A stretch of 9,796 bases of DNA from NCBI GenBank assembly GCA_030637065.1, contig DAOVVQ010000143.1, forward strand, positions 1-9,796, in the 5' to 3' direction. The notes under the pieces are model-generated. The model searched no databases and had not been told where the DNA came from. It worked only from the letters and a program-made list of their open reading frames with translations. The translations under genes and the position numbers were made by a program. How positions within the stretch are numbered: position 1 is the first letter of the stretch; the number at the start of each line of letters is the position of its first letter. The stretch is from Planctomycetota bacterium. Its GTDB lineage: Bacteria; Planctomycetota; Phycisphaerae; Sedimentisphaerales; Anaerohalosphaeraceae. Positions 1-6,589 of the stretch are shown here, piece by piece.

Positions 1-123
1 AAGAAAGAGGGTGTGTTTGTAAACGGTGAAATGGAACTGTTTATGTTTGACAGTATCGGTGAAGACGGGGCGGTTTACAGGAACAGGGTCTTTGTGCGTT
101 TGACTGAGAAGGGGCCGCGATAG
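1..123 (+). CDS. C-terminal fragment of an unidentified protein (5' end outside window)
   Basis: An open frame enters from the left edge and stops at TAG (121-123), giving the last 40 residues of a protein: it begins KKEGVFVNGEMELFMFDS and ends VFVRLTEKGPR. The alternating hydrophobic pattern (GVFVNGEMELFMFD) suggests beta-strands, but I do not recognise the family. The stop lies only two bases before the pdxA start codon, so this is very probably the gene preceding pdxA in one operon. The pdxA ribosome binding site (GAGAAGGGG, 106-114) lies inside its last codons, which implies linked translation. In enterobacteria this position is held by surA, but these residues do not look like the end of a parvulin-type isomerase. 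I am fairly sure it is coding; its function is unknown. Confidence 0.6.
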   Translation, partial: KKEGVFVNGEMELFMFDSIGEDGAVYRNRVFVRLTEKGPR

Positions 124-125
124 CA

Positions 126-1196
126 ATGCCGTCAAAGAATGGGAAACGATCTGTTGGTGGTTTGCGGGACGATAAGATAGTGATCGGCGTCACCATGGGT
201 GATTGCGGTGGTATCGGGCCGGAGGTGATCGTCAAGGCTCTTTCGGATCCGATGTTGCGGCGTGAGGCGAAGTTTGTCATTTTTGGTATGGACGAGCAGC
301 TTGAGTATGCCGCTGACGCCGCTGAGATCGAGCGTTATTGGATCCGGCATCAGCATGAGAAGATCAGTCGGGATTATCCGCGGAATGTAGTTGTTGCCGA
401 TTACGACGAATACTCAGTTCCAGCCTGGATCCACAAACCCGATAAGATCGCCGGCGAGGCCTCGCTTCGGTTCTGCATAGATGCAATTGCCGCTGCACAG
501 GACGGTATTATCGACGCGGTGGTGACGGCGCCGATAAGTAAGGCCGGGTGGACGCTTGCCGGGGCCGATTGGCCCGGTCATACCGAGTTGTTGGCGGAGC
601 GATGCCGTTCGCCCCGCAAGGTGATGATGTTTGTCGCCGGGGATCTGAAGGTTGCGCTGGCAACGATCCACGAGGCTCTGGTTGAAATTCGCCACAGGTT
701 TACTATCGGCTGTGTTTTTGAGCCCATCGATCTGCTGGACATGGCGTTGAAGGAGTATTTCGGCATAAAGAAACCGAGCATTGCCGTTGCGGGGCTGAAC
801 CCCCATGCCGGTGAGGACGGCCTGTTCGGCGACGAGGAAAAACGCATAATCAGTCCCGCGATCCTATTAGCACAGGAAGTGGGGATCAACTGCCACGGTC
901 CGTATCCGGCTGACACGCTCTTTTGCAGGGCGGCGAAGGGCGAATTCGACGGTGTTGTCGCAATGTACCACGACCAGGGGCTGATACCCGTCAAGCTGCT
1001 CGCGTTTGACAGCGCGGTCAACGTTACGCTTGGCATACCGATCATTCGCACCTCGCCTTCGCACGGGACGGCCTTTGACATTGCGGGTAAGGGCCTTGCC
1101 AGTTGCGAGAGTATGAAGGCGGCGATACGCATGGCGATCGAGATGGTCAAAACAAAGCGACTGCAAAATGCACAGGTAAAAGCCAATGCAAACTAA
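126..1196 (+). CDS. pdxA: 4-hydroxythreonine-4-phosphate dehydrogenase PdxA
   Basis: This cytoplasmic enzyme oxidises 4-phosphohydroxy-L-threonine with NAD(P)+, and the product feeds pyridoxine 5'-phosphate synthesis by PdxJ (the DXP-dependent vitamin B6 route). The 356 residues are close to the usual family length of about 330. Visible motifs are GVTMGDCGGIGPEV (21-34), TAPISKAGW (134-142), GHTELLAE (151-158), ALATIHEAL (177-185), NPHAGEDGLFGDEE (225-238), GPYPADTLF (258-266), AMYHDQGLIPVKLLAFD (279-295) and RTSPSHGTAFDIAGKG (308-323). H182, H227 and H282 line up at a constant offset of 16 with the E. coli metal ligands H166, H211 and H266. H152 and T153 line up with the phosphate-contacting H136 and T137. 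The start is ATG 126, with GAGAAGGGG about 11 bases upstream. An in-frame GTG at 180 would remove an 18-residue N-terminal extension and is the alternative. The gene starts two bases after the previous stop, and its end overlaps rsmA by 11 bases. One oddity is Cys-Gly where most relatives have Pro-Ala in the MGDPAGIGPE motif. Confidence 0.96.
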   Translation: MPSKNGKRSVGGLRDDKIVIGVTMGDCGGIGPEVIVKALSDPMLRREAKFVIFGMDEQLEYAADAAEIERYWIRHQHEKISRDYPRNVVVADYDEYSVPAWIHKPDKIAGEASLRFCIDAIAAAQDGIIDAVVTAPISKAGWTLAGADWPGHTELLAERCRSPRKVMMFVAGDLKVALATIHEALVEIRHRFTIGCVFEPIDLLDMALKEYFGIKKPSIAVAGLNPHAGEDGLFGDEEKRIISPAILLAQEVGINCHGPYPADTLFCRAAKGEFDGVVAMYHDQGLIPVKLLAFDSAVNVTLGIPIIRTSPSHGTAFDIAGKGLASCESMKAAIRMAIEMVKTKRLQNAQVKANAN

Positions 1197-2079
1197 ACAA
1201 CAGATCGAACGCCTTCTGGCGGGGGCGGGCACCGAGCCTAACAAGCGTTTGGGGCAGAATTTCCTGATCGACCTGAACCTCATGCGGCTGCTCATCGGTG
1301 CCGCTCACATTGACCGCAGGGATGTCGTTCTGGAGATTGGCACCGGGACGGGTTCGTTTACCGAGGGGCTCGCTCAATCGGGCGGGCAGGTGATATCGGT
1401 CGAGATCGACAGGACCCTTTTCCAGATCGCAACGACACAACTGAAAAAATATGAAAACGTCCGGATCGTCAACACCGACATTCTTGCCAGCAAGAGCACC
1501 CTCTGCGAGAGTGTGGTCGAGGCGGTGCGAGAGGCCATCGCCCGGCTGGGGGGAAGGATGCTGCTCGTGGCCAATCTGCCTTATAACGTTGCCGCTCCGG
1601 TCATGATGAACCTTATCATCGGCGGCGACAATGGTATTGTAGCCGACTGTATGTGTGTGACCGTGCAAAAAGAGGTTGCCGAGCGGATGATCGCCTCGCC
1701 GTCCACTAAGGAATACGGCGCTATCAGTATTCTTATGGCTGCGACGGGACATGCGACTGTCATGCGGAAGCTAAAGCCGAGCGTCTTTTGGCCCAGGCCG
1801 CAGGTCGATTCGATGATGGTAAGGTTCACTCGCGAGGCGAAGAAGATCGAGAAGATACACAACCTCGGGCTGTTCAGGGAGACGGTCAATCTGTTCATGG
1901 GACACCGAAGGAAGATGCTCCAGGCCTCGGCCAAATTTGTCACGGGACGCCTTGAGAAGATCGGCAACTGGCACGAGATATTCGAGCGGGCCTTCGTCGA
2001 TCCGCACAGCAGGCCGGAAGAGCTAAGTGCCGACCAATTCGTGTCGATAGCGAATTTGTGTTATGAGACGCTGCAATGA
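1186..2079 (+). CDS. rsmA: 16S rRNA (adenine1518-N6/adenine1519-N6)-dimethyltransferase RsmA (KsgA)
   Basis: This enzyme uses S-adenosylmethionine to dimethylate two adjacent adenosines in the 3'-terminal helix 45 of 16S rRNA, a late 30S maturation step. Motifs in order: the substrate-side N terminus KRLGQNFLID (20-29); the SAM-binding loop VLEIGTGTGSFTEGL (48-62); the acidic ribose-binding residue in VISVEID (69-75); NTDIL (96-100, motif III region); the catalytic motif IV NLPYN (130-134); FWPRPQVDS (201-209), typical of the family; and a C-terminal helical domain with MGHRRKML (238-245). Length is 297 against about 270 for E. coli, mainly from a longer stretch between motif III and NLPYN (residues 101-125). 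The start is ATG 1186, inside the 3' end of pdxA (11-base overlap) with only a weak AGG-like ribosome site, so translation is probably coupled. The pdxA-rsmA order matches the enterobacterial surA-pdxA-ksgA cluster. The stop is TGA at 2077-2079, followed by T-rich DNA. Confidence 0.96.
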   Translation: MQTKQQIERLLAGAGTEPNKRLGQNFLIDLNLMRLLIGAAHIDRRDVVLEIGTGTGSFTEGLAQSGGQVISVEIDRTLFQIATTQLKKYENVRIVNTDILASKSTLCESVVEAVREAIARLGGRMLLVANLPYNVAAPVMMNLIIGGDNGIVADCMCVTVQKEVAERMIASPSTKEYGAISILMAATGHATVMRKLKPSVFWPRPQVDSMMVRFTREAKKIEKIHNLGLFRETVNLFMGHRRKMLQASAKFVTGRLEKIGNWHEIFERAFVDPHSRPEELSADQFVSIANLCYETLQ

Positions 2080-2110
2080 GATTGGTACGGTTTTTTTGAC
2101 GGGTTTTTTG

Positions 2111-2131
2111 AACCACGGATTGCACGGATTT
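2111..2131. repeat. Dispersed-repeat-like word with two CACGGATT units
   Basis: Two exact copies of CACGGATT lie nine bases apart (2114-2121 and 2123-2130), in a non-coding spacer just after rsmA and beside T-runs. Intergenic words of the form ACCACGGATTnnACGGATT are familiar to me as recurrent spacer sequences in planctomycete and other environmental genomes. That resemblance is recall, not a search. Nothing indicates a coding or regulatory role. Confidence 0.4.
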
Positions 2132-2219
2132 ATCAAGAAAATGTTTTAATACTGCTGGAAGTATGGGCAACTGATTTTGAGGCAGATGAGATTTGTAGCC
2201 AGTTTTTTTACTTCAATAG

Positions 2220-2271
2220 CTTCAATTCCTTCATGGTGAATCTTTTTATTCTTACCATGAAGGAATTGAAG
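2220..2271. terminator. Perfect 18-bp inverted repeat between convergent genes
   Basis: Arms CTTCAATTCCTTCATGGT (2220-2237) and ACCATGAAGGAATTGAAG (2254-2271) are exact reverse complements around a 16-base loop (2238-2253). The loop itself contains GAAT/ATTC, which can extend the stem over a two-base bulge, around a T5 turn. It lies between the ends of rsmA (+) and the propeller gene (-), where a bidirectional transcription stop would be expected. No U-tract follows the stem on either strand, so it is not a textbook intrinsic terminator. It could equally be two opposed copies of a dispersed CTTCATGGTGAA-type repeat. The structure is certain; the function is inferred. Confidence 0.5.
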
Positions 2272-2292
2272 GTCATGGAGAAATAACAAAGG

Positions 2293-4623
2293 CTACTTAA
2301 TCTCGATGTCGAACGTTTTGTATGCGGTGTTTGCTACGGCGTCGCTGAATTTTACCGCCAGGACGTGCGAGCCGTCTTCCATATCGTCGATCACTATAAC
2401 GAACGCCTCGTCCGTCGTGTCGTAGATCATATCCTCCGGCAGCGTCGATATCCAATCGGTGTTGCTGTCTACGGTATAGCTGACGCTTCCTATGGCGCTG
2501 AACTCGTCGGTCAGCTTAAATTTCAGGGTTGCCTTACTATTGCGGATCTTGACCCTGGGATCGACGATTGCCGGCGGCGTATTATCCACAACGACAGGGT
2601 CGCTGATCCGTGAGCCCGCCAGTTTCGTCGCGGTGGTATTGCTTCTCTCGTCGCTTGCCGTTACCCTGATCTCATACCTGCCGTCCTCGACGGTTTTGCT
2701 TTCCCATTCGTATTTCGTCACAGCCAGCTTGTCCTTGAGCCCGATCCAGTTGGCCCGACCGATCTTCCTGAACTCGATCTCATAGATGAGCTTGTCCTTA
2801 TTGTCGTCAGTGGCGGCAAAGCTGACCTGGAACAGTCCGGGTTTCTGCTGGCTTGTTTGCCGGGCAGCTTTTACGGATGTCACCTTCGGCTGGAGATTCG
2901 GGACGATATGGGCGACGGCGATTTCTCTGATGACCGGCGAAGATGCGCCGAGCGGGCCAGTGTCGGCTCTGAGGGTCAACTTGTACTGGCAGTACCGCCC
3001 CAGGGGGCAGGTAAGCTGGGTGGCCCTTGTGACCTCTACGGCCTTTGTCCACGCCGAAAAGGTCGGGTCGTTGGGGTCCTTGACATTTCCACTTCTGGAT
3101 GCAAGCAGTACCTTCGTCCCCGTCCCAATGTCGGCGTCGATTTGCAGCTTGCCCCATTTTGCCGGCTGGCCGGCGTCGATCAGGTCGGAGATGTAACTGC
3201 CCTTCGGCGCGAAGGATCGCGACAACTTTATCAGCTTCGGCGGGTTGGCACAGCCGAGCCATGCGATATCGCCGGCGACCGCGACAGCCGTTATCTGCGA
3301 CGATTGCTCGTCGTCATACGCGACGGCCTTGTTTTCCGTTTCCGGGTCGACGGCGTAAAGCCGGGCCTTGTTGCCGGTGCCAAGGAGCAGTTGGTCGTCC
3401 TGCTCGGCCATCGCGAAGAACACGGCCATCTCGCTGAATATATCGGTGACGAATCCTTCCGGGCTGATCTTGTATATGTGCCCGGCGGACTTTGGCATCG
3501 CCGCTCTTTTGGCAGGCGAATCGCCGCTGGATTTATCGCCGCCGTTGGCCGCAGCCGTGTTGGCGATCTTCAGGCTGATAGGACTGCCGCCGGCCTTGTT
3601 TTCGGAAGTCTGTTTTGACCCGCCATCGGGCCTGCCGCCGCCGACAGCGGCTGAGATTGAGCTAAAGTCGCGCGATCCGCCGACCGCCTTTGCCGAAGTG
3701 GCGCTTGCGTACAAATTGCCCTCATCGTCGATGAGCAAGGCGGTAATCTCGGACTGTTCGCTGTCGAAAAGGACGACCGCCGTCTTGTCAGTCTGATCGA
3801 TCTTGTAGATCAGGCCTCGCTCGTCGCCGCCGGCGTAGACATAACCGCTTGTGTCCACCGCGAGCGACAGGATGTTTTTGTCCCTGCTGTCGTATATCTG
3901 CCTGGGGTTCTGTCCGAACGGGCTGAGGCGGTAAATCCTGCCCTCGGGTCCCGTGCCGAGATAGATGTTGCCAAGTTCGTCAAGCGTTATGGCAAGGATG
4001 TATTTCGCGTCGGCTGGCTCGAATATAGTCTTGACACCGTCGTCGTCAAAACGCACAAGGCGACAATCCTGCCCGCTGATACCCGCCAGCAGCCTGCCGC
4101 CGGCATCCAGGGCCATCGCAAAAACATGTTCGTTGCTGAAATCGTAAGTTTCGTCCGCATTAGGATCGGCAACTTCTTCATCTTCGTCTTCATCGCCATC
4201 ATCGTCATCTTCTGCGTCATCATCGCCTTCATCATCATCATCGTCGTTGACCGATTCGTCGGTCGATTCTTCGGTCGGCTCGTCGGCCTCGACGGGATAT
4301 ATCTTTTCCGCTTCGCCATCGGTGTACTTAATGATGTCGGCGTTGGGGCTGGTCCCGACGTAGACGGTCGAATCCGAAGCGACAACGATCGAGTTTATGA
4401 TCCACACCTTGTCGACGAGCGAGTCCAGCTCGATCTCATCGGCCGCACGCCCGAGCTTTATGGTTCCCTCGGAATCGACGACTATGTTTTTCGTTTCGCC
4501 CTTTAGCAGTTCCGACGCGGTCGAATGCCGCGTGATCCGGCTGGTGACGCCAAAACAAATACCGCTCACGATGAAACCGACGCAAATGACGACTGAAACC
4601 TGCCATGTATGAAATCTTCTCAT
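2293..4623 (-). CDS. Exported seven-bladed beta-propeller protein with acidic insertion and C-terminal Ig/FN3-like domains
   Basis: This is a large exported protein of unknown function, 776 residues from ATG 4623. Residues 9-28 (VSVVICVGFIVSGICFGVTS) form a signal peptide or signal anchor after MRRFHTWQ. Seven propeller blades can be read from a repeated pattern like DDEGNIYLGTGPEGRIYRL: about 76-110, 166-203, 208-247, 250-288, 292-398, 400-439 and 443-471. A very acidic stretch (112-161, densest 125-150) lies between blades 1 and 2. A Gly/Ser/Lys/Ala-rich insert (about 310-379) splits blade 5. Next comes a beta-rich segment (474-575) with SAWTKAVEV and GRYCQYKLTLRAD. Similar segments follow propellers in secreted acidobacterial and planctomycete proteins, as I recall. 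Two Ig/FN3-like beta domains (about 578-682 and 684-776, with VDNTPPAI at the junction) finish the protein. It lies 19 bases downstream of the S55 peptidase homologue, presumably in one operon. No catalytic motif is visible, so a binding, scaffold or substrate role is inferred. Confidence 0.82.
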   Translation of the reverse strand: MRRFHTWQVSVVICVGFIVSGICFGVTSRITRHSTASELLKGETKNIVVDSEGTIKLGRAADEIELDSLVDKVWIINSIVVASDSTVYVGTSPNADIIKYTDGEAEKIYPVEADEPTEESTDESVNDDDDDEGDDDAEDDDDGDEDEDEEVADPNADETYDFSNEHVFAMALDAGGRLLAGISGQDCRLVRFDDDGVKTIFEPADAKYILAITLDELGNIYLGTGPEGRIYRLSPFGQNPRQIYDSRDKNILSLAVDTSGYVYAGGDERGLIYKIDQTDKTAVVLFDSEQSEITALLIDDEGNLYASATSAKAVGGSRDFSSISAAVGGGRPDGGSKQTSENKAGGSPISLKIANTAAANGGDKSSGDSPAKRAAMPKSAGHIYKISPEGFVTDIFSEMAVFFAMAEQDDQLLLGTGNKARLYAVDPETENKAVAYDDEQSSQITAVAVAGDIAWLGCANPPKLIKLSRSFAPKGSYISDLIDAGQPAKWGKLQIDADIGTGTKVLLASRSGNVKDPNDPTFSAWTKAVEVTRATQLTCPLGRYCQYKLTLRADTGPLGASSPVIREIAVAHIVPNLQPKVTSVKAARQTSQQKPGLFQVSFAATDDNKDKLIYEIEFRKIGRANWIGLKDKLAVTKYEWESKTVEDGRYEIRVTASDERSNTTATKLAGSRISDPVVVDNTPPAIVDPRVKIRNSKATLKFKLTDEFSAIGSVSYTVDSNTDWISTLPEDMIYDTTDEAFVIVIDDMEDGSHVLAVKFSDAVANTAYKTFDIEIK
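4174..4251 (-). repeat. Asp/Glu codon-rich microsatellite-like tract inside the propeller gene
   Basis: Twenty-six consecutive codons encode almost only Asp and Glu (residues 125-150 of the propeller protein, counted from ATG 4623). On the + strand this reads as imperfect TCATCATCG / TCTTCG trinucleotide repeats. The stretch is in frame and uncompromised. Such tracts can change length by slippage in units of three without breaking the frame. In the protein it would form a flexible, strongly negative loop, possibly binding divalent cations. Confidence 0.75.
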
Positions 4624-4630
4624 TAAATGA

Positions 4631-4636
4631 TCCTTT
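4631..4636 (-). promoter_or_regulatory. Ribosome binding site that fixes the propeller start at 4623
   Basis: Reading the - strand, AAAGGA is followed by seven bases and then ATG at 4623-4621. An in-frame TTG six codons upstream (4641-4639) would put this site inside the coding region and has no such site of its own. The ATG start is therefore preferred. Confidence 0.75.
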
Positions 4637-4642
4637 TGCAAA

Positions 4643-6487
4643 TTATTCTTCTACCGTAATTTCGACAGTCTTCTCGCCGCCGATGATGTATGGCGAGTAA
4701 ACCTCTTTTTCGATCCAGTGCTGATAGGGCGTCGCCGTCGTGGTTCTTTTCGCGTCCTGCATGAGCAACGCCTTGGTCGCCGGCAGGTGCGGAAGTTCGC
4801 TTCGACGCATCGTTATTCCGCCCGGAGGCAGCGTCATTGTCAGGTAAAGCCGATCGCGACGAACCGCAAGGATATTCTTCAATGCCCCAAAGAGCGAATC
4901 GAGGTCCTCAGCCATGTAGTTGTAAGGGGCGACTTTCCGCAGATATTTTTCATATCCGTCCCCGCCGGCAATGGTGATCCGGTATTTGCCGGGCGCAAGG
5001 TCGCCGGGGATAGTCAGACTGACGTGCTGCATCGTCTTACTCGAAAGCCATGACCGCAGCAGAACCGAGACATCGACCGTCTGGCCGGCCTTGACCACAG
5101 AATGCGAAAGCTCGACGCGATCTATGACGGCTGCCAGGCTCTCGGGGCCGATCTCCATGTGAAAATCAAACGAAGTGATCTCGGCATGTTCGAAGGAGTT
5201 GTTCATCAACAAGCTCACCACGCTGATCGCTTCGCCGCCAAATTCCATGACGCTCTTGCCGGAAGAGACATTGTCAAGCCTGATCACGCCGTGGTCCTTG
5301 ACTGCTATCTCGGCGGTATACTTTACCGAATGCTCGGAAGGCAGCGGGCCCCGCATCAGGCCGGCTCCCATCACAGCGGCCTGAAGAAGTATCGGGGTGT
5401 AAAAACGATTGACCGCCAGTTGGCAGTCGAAAGACCTCTGCTGGGTATCGTTGAAACGGTCGACCGTTATCTTCAGTGGGATCGTTTTGGCCACAGCGCC
5501 TACCCGTCCGAATATTCCTTCCGCCTCATCGGCGCGGAGGGCGCCGGTGATCGGCCCCGGCGAACCGAGCTTAAACGAGCTTAGCATGTTCGAGACCACG
5601 GTATGAATACGGCCCGTGGCCATGGGCAGGTCCACCGCCCCGTAGCCTAAGAAGCTGTGACCGAAACCGTAGACCTTATCGCCAACGACCTCCGTTACGG
5701 TGCCGGTAACAGCCATCGAAATATCACCGCTAACCAGCGGGACGGTCAGCACGCCTCCGGGCTCGAAATCGCCTGCCTCTGTGGTACCAGCGGTAATCGC
5801 AGCGACCGGAACGAGCCCCATCGGCTCGAACAGGCCTGCAAGGTCATTGCATACGTGATTGGGGAACGAAACCGCCAGAGGAAGCTGTTGATTCATGCTG
5901 TTGGCGGGCGGGGTGTTGCCGCTGGTATGGTAGCCGCCCATCTTGTCGAGGCGGATCGGCATGGAAAAGTCCGTCGCCGAGGCCCGAGAGGGCTTAGACG
6001 GCAGGGTAAAGCCGTTAGCCGATGCCGAGGCCGATTCCTGCGCGGTGCCGACTTTGAGCATGTCTTCTATCGGTGTCACGAGGTAGAGCGGGTCCTTGGC
6101 GAAACTCCAGCTTGCCGCCAGCGCTCCGGCTATCCTGCCGTCGATATAGACCGGCGAGCCGCTACAGCCTTTTGTGGGGCCGATCGCCTTGAATCGCTCA
6201 TCGAGGCCGACAACCAGTATCGCGTCCCTGCCCGGTTGGCTGTCGCGGATGACGCTGAGAACTTTCAGGTCGAATTTTTCCACTTTTGTGCCCTCAAGCA
6301 CCGTCAGGCACCATGCCTTCGCTCCCGGGCGGATCTCATCGACCGTGATGTACCTCTCCGGGTCAATCGCCCCAGAGGCCAGCGTACAATTAAAAACCAC
6401 CCCAGCCAGAAAAACCCAAAAAACGCTTTTAACGGCTGATTTTAACAGGATCGTCCTTCTCCGGACTGTTTGAGAGATATTGAACAT
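4643..6487 (-). CDS. Exported SpoIVB-type (S55 family) serine peptidase homologue, permuted domain order
   Basis: This 614-residue exported protein carries the S55 (SpoIVB) peptidase signature. A basic start (VRRRTILLK), hydrophobic segment 22-37 and small residues ending ASGA (37-40) form a signal peptide or anchor. Then come YITVDEIRPGAKAW (46-59), LEGTKVEKFDLKVLSV (64-79), the nucleophile motif GCSGSPVYIDG (107-117, likely Ser109), and ASWSFAKDPLYLVTPIEDML (125-144). After a Ser/Ala-rich linker (150-170) come VYGFGHSFLGYGAVDLPMA (272-290, likely His276) and GIFGRV (324-329) followed by TIPLKI. In Bacillus SpoIVB the GH motif (His236) precedes the GMSGSP motif (Ser378); here the order is reversed. 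The rest (about 390-614) is beta-rich and unassigned. SpoIVB cleaves SpoIVFA in sporulation, but nothing here suggests sporulation, so the substrate is unknown. The start is ATG 6487 with no clear ribosome site. The gene heads the unit with the propeller gene. Confidence 0.85.
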   Translation of the reverse strand: MFNISQTVRRRTILLKSAVKSVFWVFLAGVVFNCTLASGAIDPERYITVDEIRPGAKAWCLTVLEGTKVEKFDLKVLSVIRDSQPGRDAILVVGLDERFKAIGPTKGCSGSPVYIDGRIAGALAASWSFAKDPLYLVTPIEDMLKVGTAQESASASANGFTLPSKPSRASATDFSMPIRLDKMGGYHTSGNTPPANSMNQQLPLAVSFPNHVCNDLAGLFEPMGLVPVAAITAGTTEAGDFEPGGVLTVPLVSGDISMAVTGTVTEVVGDKVYGFGHSFLGYGAVDLPMATGRIHTVVSNMLSSFKLGSPGPITGALRADEAEGIFGRVGAVAKTIPLKITVDRFNDTQQRSFDCQLAVNRFYTPILLQAAVMGAGLMRGPLPSEHSVKYTAEIAVKDHGVIRLDNVSSGKSVMEFGGEAISVVSLLMNNSFEHAEITSFDFHMEIGPESLAAVIDRVELSHSVVKAGQTVDVSVLLRSWLSSKTMQHVSLTIPGDLAPGKYRITIAGGDGYEKYLRKVAPYNYMAEDLDSLFGALKNILAVRRDRLYLTMTLPPGGITMRRSELPHLPATKALLMQDAKRTTTATPYQHWIEKEVYSPYIIGGEKTVEITVEE

Positions 6488-6509
6488 GAGTTTTTCAGCT
6501 TTTATCGAG

Positions 6510-6539
6510 TATTTTCCATTGACTTATTTTCCATTGACT
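6510..6539. repeat. Exact 15-bp tandem duplication in the divergent promoter region
   Basis: TATTTTCCATTGACT occurs twice back to back (6510-6524 and 6525-6539). Each copy ends in TTGACT, a near-consensus -35 hexamer on the + strand, so the duplication created two -35-like elements. Only the second is correctly spaced from a good -10. On the opposite strand the repeat would lie in the 5' leader of the S55 gene. Confidence 0.85.
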
Positions 6540-6562
6540 ATTATCAGAGTAGAACTTACTAT
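6534..6562 (+). promoter_or_regulatory. Sigma-70-like promoter for the TPR/RluD unit
   Basis: TTGACT (6534-6539), a 17-base spacer, then TACTAT (6557-6562) is a good match to TTGACA-17-TATAAT. Transcription would begin near 6569, about 58 bases before the ATG at 6627. It is the best promoter candidate I found in the window, called by eye without scoring. Confidence 0.6.
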
Positions 6563-6589
6563 GTACCATACAATGTAACGGATTGTCAA
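6560..6589 (-). promoter_or_regulatory. Possible promoter for the S55/propeller unit
   Basis: On the - strand a perfect TTGACA (6589-6584) is followed after 18 bases by TACATA (6565-6560), a weak -10. Its -10 overlaps the -10 of the + strand promoter, so the two could not be occupied at once. An alternative - strand -10, GATAAT (6545-6540), lacks a good -35. Transcription from the first would leave a leader of roughly 65 bases before ATG 6487. Confidence 0.4.

Noticed and set aside
578..1186. 202-residue open frame on the - strand opposite pdxA
   Set aside because: pdxA is certain on the other strand, and this frame shows no family features.
1147..1752. 201-residue open frame on the - strand opposite rsmA
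   Set aside because: His/Arg/Gly-rich shadow opposite a certain gene, with no motif.
2857..3618. 253-residue open frame on the + strand
   Set aside because: It is antisense to the propeller gene, which has a coherent repeat structure. No recognisable domain or ribosome site.
4624..4641. TTG start giving six extra residues (MQKDHL) on the propeller protein
   Set aside because: The only good ribosome site (AAAGGA) lies inside this stretch, seven bases before the ATG at 4623, so the ATG is the better start.
5657..6439. 260-residue open frame on the + strand
   Set aside because: It lies wholly antisense to the S55 gene, whose motifs are clear. Its composition (Arg/His/Gly-rich) is typical of a shadow frame.
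4643..6487. Sporulation role suggested by the SpoIVB-type domain
   Set aside because: S55 domains occur in secreted proteins of non-sporulating bacteria, and no sporulation gene is nearby.
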